Positions 42,363-45,558 of a DNA stretch of 45,558 nucleotides are shown in pieces. This DNA comes from an uncultured Prevotellaceae bacterium (GTDB lineage Bacteria > Bacteroidota > Bacteroidia > Bacteroidales > Bacteroidaceae): positions 1 to 45,558 of the forward strand of contig CACZRN010000083.1 in assembly GCA_902783625.1 (NCBI GenBank), read 5' to 3'. How positions within the stretch are numbered: the first letter of the stretch is position 1; each line of letters opens with the position of its first letter. The notes under the pieces are model-generated. The model did not search any database, was not told the origin of the DNA, and worked only from the letters and a program-made list of their open reading frames with translations. The position numbers and the translations under genes were made by a program.

Positions 42363-43406
42363 ATGAAAGTTTCGGACTTAACGACATCTATGACGAAAAG
42401 CATAAAGAATCTTACGGTACAAGAGCGGAAGAAATATGCCAATGCCATCCGGCGCGGATATTTCGACCACTACGACGAATGCCCCAGAGCGTGGAAGCAC
42501 ACCTTTGCCGGAGCTTTCATCTGGAAGAACCCGATGCGTGTGGCATATATCGAGCACTTCCGACATCTCTTAGGCCACATTCCGACATGGGACGACATAA
42601 CCGACCTCAATCTTGAAGACTATGCCGAGATAATCCTCCGAAGATACTCTGCCAACTCCGCCCGCACCAACTTCGCCGAGATGAAAGCCATCATCAATCG
42701 TCACATCTACGAAGTCGACATCCCCTCGAAACAATTCGCGCAGATACTCTCGTCGAAGGCCGAGCCGTCACAATCGATATATCTCAACGAGGATGAAATT
42801 GAGAGGATTGACAAATACATCCCTCTCAGCCCGACGGAAGAATACGTGAAACGCATCTTCCTCATCGAGGCTTACACGGGAGCTCGTAATTGCGACTCAG
42901 CCCGTCTGACGATAAGCAACTGCGACATTTCCTCGGGGCTCATCACCTACGTATCACAGAAGACGAAGACCCAGATCTCTCTACCCCTGCATTCGAACCT
43001 TCTCCCCTACCTCTGCGCCCCCGCAACAAGGAAAATCACCCTTAGCACGTTCAACGCCACACTCCGGCAAATATGCTTCAGGTGCGACATCGACTCTCCC
43101 ACGACGCTCTATCGCCGGGGGAGATACGAAAGCGGGCCGAAATGGCAGTTCGTCTCATCCCACACGGGCCGTCGCTCGTTTGCCACAAACCTCTTCCTGC
43201 GCAACGCCCATCCCTCCACCATCGCAAGGATGATGGGCCACTCGTCGCCCGAAATCACCATGCGACGATACATCATCGGCTACATCGAAGCCGACAAGAA
43301 CGTAATGGAATTCTTCAAGAAAGAGGACAAAGAGCGGGAGACAATTTCTCCACGGGATGAAGCCAAGGGTCGGGAGACTACTTCCCCATCAGATGCAGAT
43401 AGATAG
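42363..43406 (+). CDS. Tyrosine recombinase / integrase
   Basis: Site-specific recombinase of 347 residues. The catalytic set is complete: R175 (YTGARNCDSARL), a Lys at 200 or 202 (SQKTKTQ), H267 with R270 (HTGRRSFATN), H293 (MGHSSPEITM) and the nucleophile Y303. An N-terminal SAM-like domain spans about 20-120. The C-terminal tail (321-347) has a small duplicated RETxSP(R/S)D motif. No phage or conjugation gene is nearby, so this is an orphan, perhaps a relic or an invertase. Its 3' end overlaps the convergent GH127 gene by 29 bp. Base composition is visibly more GC-rich than the maeB-sigma region. Confidence 0.9.
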   Translation: MKVSDLTTSMTKSIKNLTVQERKKYANAIRRGYFDHYDECPRAWKHTFAGAFIWKNPMRVAYIEHFRHLLGHIPTWDDITDLNLEDYAEIILRRYSANSARTNFAEMKAIINRHIYEVDIPSKQFAQILSSKAEPSQSIYLNEDEIERIDKYIPLSPTEEYVKRIFLIEAYTGARNCDSARLTISNCDISSGLITYVSQKTKTQISLPLHSNLLPYLCAPATRKITLSTFNATLRQICFRCDIDSPTTLYRRGRYESGPKWQFVSSHTGRRSFATNLFLRNAHPSTIARMMGHSSPEITMRRYIIGYIEADKNVMEFFKKEDKERETISPRDEAKGRETTSPSDADR

Positions 43407-45336
43407 CATACCGGCTGAAGTGAATATCGTTGTAGGGCTCGAGGAAGAACTCTTTCGAGGCACAACTCTCCGGCACACGGAAGCGCAGCACATCATCAGA
43501 GTCGCAACGCTCCATATTGCTGATCACCTTATCCACGTCGCGGATAATCTCAGGAGCCATCTCCATAGGAGCCAGCCCCCGTTGCACCGTCCGGCGGGCC
43601 TGACGATAATCGTTCATCGTCAGCTTGTCATCTGCAATTCGCACGCCGAGCAACACTGGACCATACATGAAGGCATAATACTCCGAGCCGCCTTTCACGA
43701 CCTCTGCACGTAGCTCTGGATGAAGCTCCACTTCCACCTGATCGCCACGACGCCACTTGCGACTGACGACCACATATCCGTCCTTCATCTTCTTCTCCAC
43801 GTTCACCTTCTTGCCGTTCACCCTGACGTCGACGCCCTTGCTCCACCATGGGCAACGCAAGGCTATCGCCATTCGCTTACTTCGCTCAAGACCTTCGACC
43901 TTCAGCTGGACATTGTTTTTACGTGGAAAGTCGGTCTCCATTCTCAACCGCAGGCCCTTTTCTTTCCAGTTGAGAGTAGAAGGACAGTACATGTTCACGA
44001 ATAGCGAGTCGCCGTTGTGGGCATAGAACATCTTTCCGAACTTCGCCGGAGCCTGAATGCCCGTTCCCGTGCAACACCAGAAGCTCTCAAACTGAGTACA
44101 ATAGATCTTATACGACGCAGGCCTCATTGACGTATAATACACACACATACCCTCTATCGGGTCGTAGTTGGCAAGGATATGATTCAGGAGCAGTCGCTCA
44201 TAATAGTCGATATACTTCATTCCGCCGTCGTCCTGATAGAGAGCCTCGGTCAGTCGCATCATATTCACCGAATTGCAGCTCTCCGGCCCACCGGAATTCG
44301 TCAGCCGTTTCTCAAATTCGCTCGTCGGGAAGAAATGCTCGCCCGTGCTGTTTCCGCCATTGGCCCACGTGTGCTGATCGACAACCGTCTGCCAGAAGAA
44401 CCTTGCCGCGCGGCGGAACTTGACGTCATCGGTGAAGTTATACACACGCTCAAACCCCGTAAACTTCGGTATCTGGGTGTTGGCGTGCCACCCTTGCAAC
44501 ACGTCGCGCCCCTCGGCGGCAGGCACCCACATGTCCTCATCGTTGAGACGCTTCGCCCATTCGAGGAAACGCTTCTCGCCCGTGATGGTGTACACGTCTA
44601 CAAACGATTCATTTATACTACCATGCTCACACACGAGCAGACGCTGCATCTGCTCATGGTCGAGCACATCGATTATCTTCGTGCCAAACCAGCTGGCAAG
44701 GTCGACAAGAATAGTCTTGGCAAGCTCGATATTGAAAGTACGATATACATCATACAACCCGAGCATCGTCTTATTCATCACGTACACCGGCTCCCACGTC
44801 TTGTTTATCAGCGGGTTGGTAGTCTTGAAGTTGCCCTTTGCCACCTCGGCAAACACCGATTTCACGTTCGGCTGAGCTCCGATAAACCCCTCGCCGTCGG
44901 CCAGCTGACACTCGCGGAGCCCGTCAAGAGCATTCCTCACCTTAGGTATGATATTCTCGTCGCCCGTCGATTCGTACATCATCGCCATCGACGAAAGCCA
45001 GAAGCCGAGGATGTGTCCCGACAACGGTCCGCCGCCGAACAAGTCTTCCGACTCCCAGAAGGGATAAGGCTCAACGCCCCGTTGCGACACCCCCGCCTCT
45101 CTACGGAACCACGACAGAAGCTTATCCACATCGAGCTCAAGCAGATACTTATGATCGAGCTCCTGAAGCAAAAGCATATGCGGATCTTCCACACGCACAT
45201 CAGCCAAGCTAAACAACTGGCGCACAGGCTTGTGCAAAGCATCGACTTTAATTTGATTGTCAATCTGAGCTATGGCCAGAACATGTACCCCAAGAAAAAC
45301 AAGGGAAAAGATAAAACGATTAAATTGTGTTCTCAT
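43378..45336 (-). CDS. GH127 beta-L-arabinofuranosidase
   Basis: Exported exo-acting glycosidase of family GH127 (former DUF1680), releasing beta-L-arabinofuranose from plant arabinans or hydroxyproline-rich proteins. The 652 residues start with a signal peptide ending near AIAQ (residue 24). The zinc site known from characterised members is present as E352 and C354 (GGPESCNS) plus C421 and C422 (FWCCTGTG). GGGPLSGHILGFWL is also typical. The gene lies alone here; any associated polysaccharide-utilisation genes would be beyond the right edge or elsewhere. Clear promoter not found. Confidence 0.92.
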   Translation of the reverse strand: MRTQFNRFIFSLVFLGVHVLAIAQIDNQIKVDALHKPVRQLFSLADVRVEDPHMLLLQELDHKYLLELDVDKLLSWFRREAGVSQRGVEPYPFWESEDLFGGGPLSGHILGFWLSSMAMMYESTGDENIIPKVRNALDGLRECQLADGEGFIGAQPNVKSVFAEVAKGNFKTTNPLINKTWEPVYVMNKTMLGLYDVYRTFNIELAKTILVDLASWFGTKIIDVLDHEQMQRLLVCEHGSINESFVDVYTITGEKRFLEWAKRLNDEDMWVPAAEGRDVLQGWHANTQIPKFTGFERVYNFTDDVKFRRAARFFWQTVVDQHTWANGGNSTGEHFFPTSEFEKRLTNSGGPESCNSVNMMRLTEALYQDDGGMKYIDYYERLLLNHILANYDPIEGMCVYYTSMRPASYKIYCTQFESFWCCTGTGIQAPAKFGKMFYAHNGDSLFVNMYCPSTLNWKEKGLRLRMETDFPRKNNVQLKVEGLERSKRMAIALRCPWWSKGVDVRVNGKKVNVEKKMKDGYVVVSRKWRRGDQVEVELHPELRAEVVKGGSEYYAFMYGPVLLGVRIADDKLTMNDYRQARRTVQRGLAPMEMAPEIIRDVDKVISNMERCDSDDVLRFRVPESCASKEFFLEPYNDIHFSRYAIYLHLMGK

Positions 45337-45431
45337 AATTCGGCTAATATTTCATTTTTAGTAAAAAAACATATCCATATAGTAGTATGAAAAAACATTC
45401 TTTCACGAAAACATATTTTCTCGCTTGTAAC

Positions 45432-45453
45432 AAAAAGATGGAAACGTCTTTTT
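45432..45453 (-). terminator. Possible terminator of tRNA-Ser
   Basis: AAAAAGA and TCTTTTT arms (45432-45438 with 45446-45452) form an AT-only stem in the minus direction past the tRNA-Ser 3' end. The stem is weak. Confidence 0.4.
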
Positions 45454-45476
45454 ACTAACATTCCCATCCCAATCAG

Positions 45477-45558
45477 CGGAAGGTGAGGGATTCAAACCCC
45501 CGATACCCGAAAGGGGTATACCGGATTTCGAGTCCAGCGCGATCGATCACTCTGCCAA
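45477..45558 (-). tRNA. tRNA-Ser (CGA), 5' end cut by window
   Basis: On the minus strand a class II tRNA with a long variable arm is seen. The anticodon stem CTGGA/TCCGG encloses loop CTCGAAA (anticodon CGA). A variable-arm stem (ATACCC/GGGTAT), T-stem GGGGG/CCCTC and 3' acceptor strand ACCTTCC with discriminator G follow. CCA is not encoded. The first acceptor bases lie beyond the window edge. Confidence 0.93.

Noticed and set aside
42363..45336. Prophage or conjugative element at the right end
   Set aside because: Only a recombinase is present; no structural, relaxase, transfer or replication genes are found and the next gene is a normal glycosidase.
43378..45336. Polysaccharide-utilisation locus
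   Set aside because: No SusC/SusD pair, sensor or further glycosidase is visible around the GH127 gene within the window.
44179..45390. 403-codon plus-strand open frame opposite the GH127 gene
   Set aside because: It is a shadow of GH127, which shows the zinc ligands and signal peptide; the plus-strand frame lacks any known domain.

Overview
The window is a piece of a Bacteroidota chromosome, most likely order Bacteroidales and family Prevotellaceae. The evidence is the recurrent Bacteroidetes-type promoter (TTTG, about 19 bp, TAnnTTTG), an AT-rich genome with few Shine-Dalgarno sequences, a nuo operon lacking nuoEFG with fused nuoCD, and several families typical of that group (DUF4230, DUF4738-like and DUF4890-like proteins, the short CstA, GH127). 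Almost all of it is ordinary chromosome. The only mobile-DNA gene seen is one orphan tyrosine recombinase near the right end; the left edge may be the scar of an integration at a tRNA gene.

Layout. 1-610: gene-free edge with a possible tRNA 3' remnant, a terminator and a palindromic repeat. 611-7164 (minus): one likely operon of GHL10-type glycosidase, M3 peptidase, dCMP deaminase-like protein, S41 protease and 5-formyl-THF cyclo-ligase. 7165-7835: an 81-bp inverted repeat (80/81 identical) carrying outward promoters. 7836-12686 (plus): cstA, a small outer-membrane barrel, recR, a membrane protein, a GT2 glycosyltransferase and a GNAT acetyltransferase. 12762-12937: two tRNA-Asp genes. 13069-14452 (minus): recF and a DUF721 protein. 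14610-16267 (plus): TPR protein, ribH, small conserved protein. 16371-19377: lipoprotein and periplasmic genes including two DUF4230 paralogues. 19841-29957 (minus): nuoA-B-CD-H-I-J-K-L-M-N. 30331-31179 (minus): BadF-type kinase. 31530-34083 (plus): MscS-type channel and a 52-residue membrane protein. 34159-35049 (minus): RluA-type pseudouridine synthase. 35633-38784 (plus): maeB and ispE. 39202-42114 (plus): an operon of a degenerate sigma factor, an exported Lys-rich protein, an HprK-like kinase, an S26-like peptidase and a PqqD-like protein. 42363-43406 (plus): tyrosine recombinase. 43378-45336 (minus): GH127 beta-L-arabinofuranosidase. 45477-45558 (minus): truncated tRNA-Ser(CGA).

How the genes work together. 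nuo encodes an eleven-subunit complex I core (C and D fused) with no NADH-oxidising module, so its electron donor is open. The sigma/kinase/peptidase/PqqD operon combines parts usually seen in peptide maturation (recognition domain, kinase, protease) with no visible precursor; it is the best candidate for an undescribed system. Two DNA-level patterns recur at unrelated loci. One is an intergenic element of four palindromes at about 22-bp spacing, whose outer GCTAGC boxes are exactly 65 bp apart in four copies. The other is a promoter cassette with a conserved spacer, usually accompanied by an upstream twin whose -7 element ends in A instead of G.
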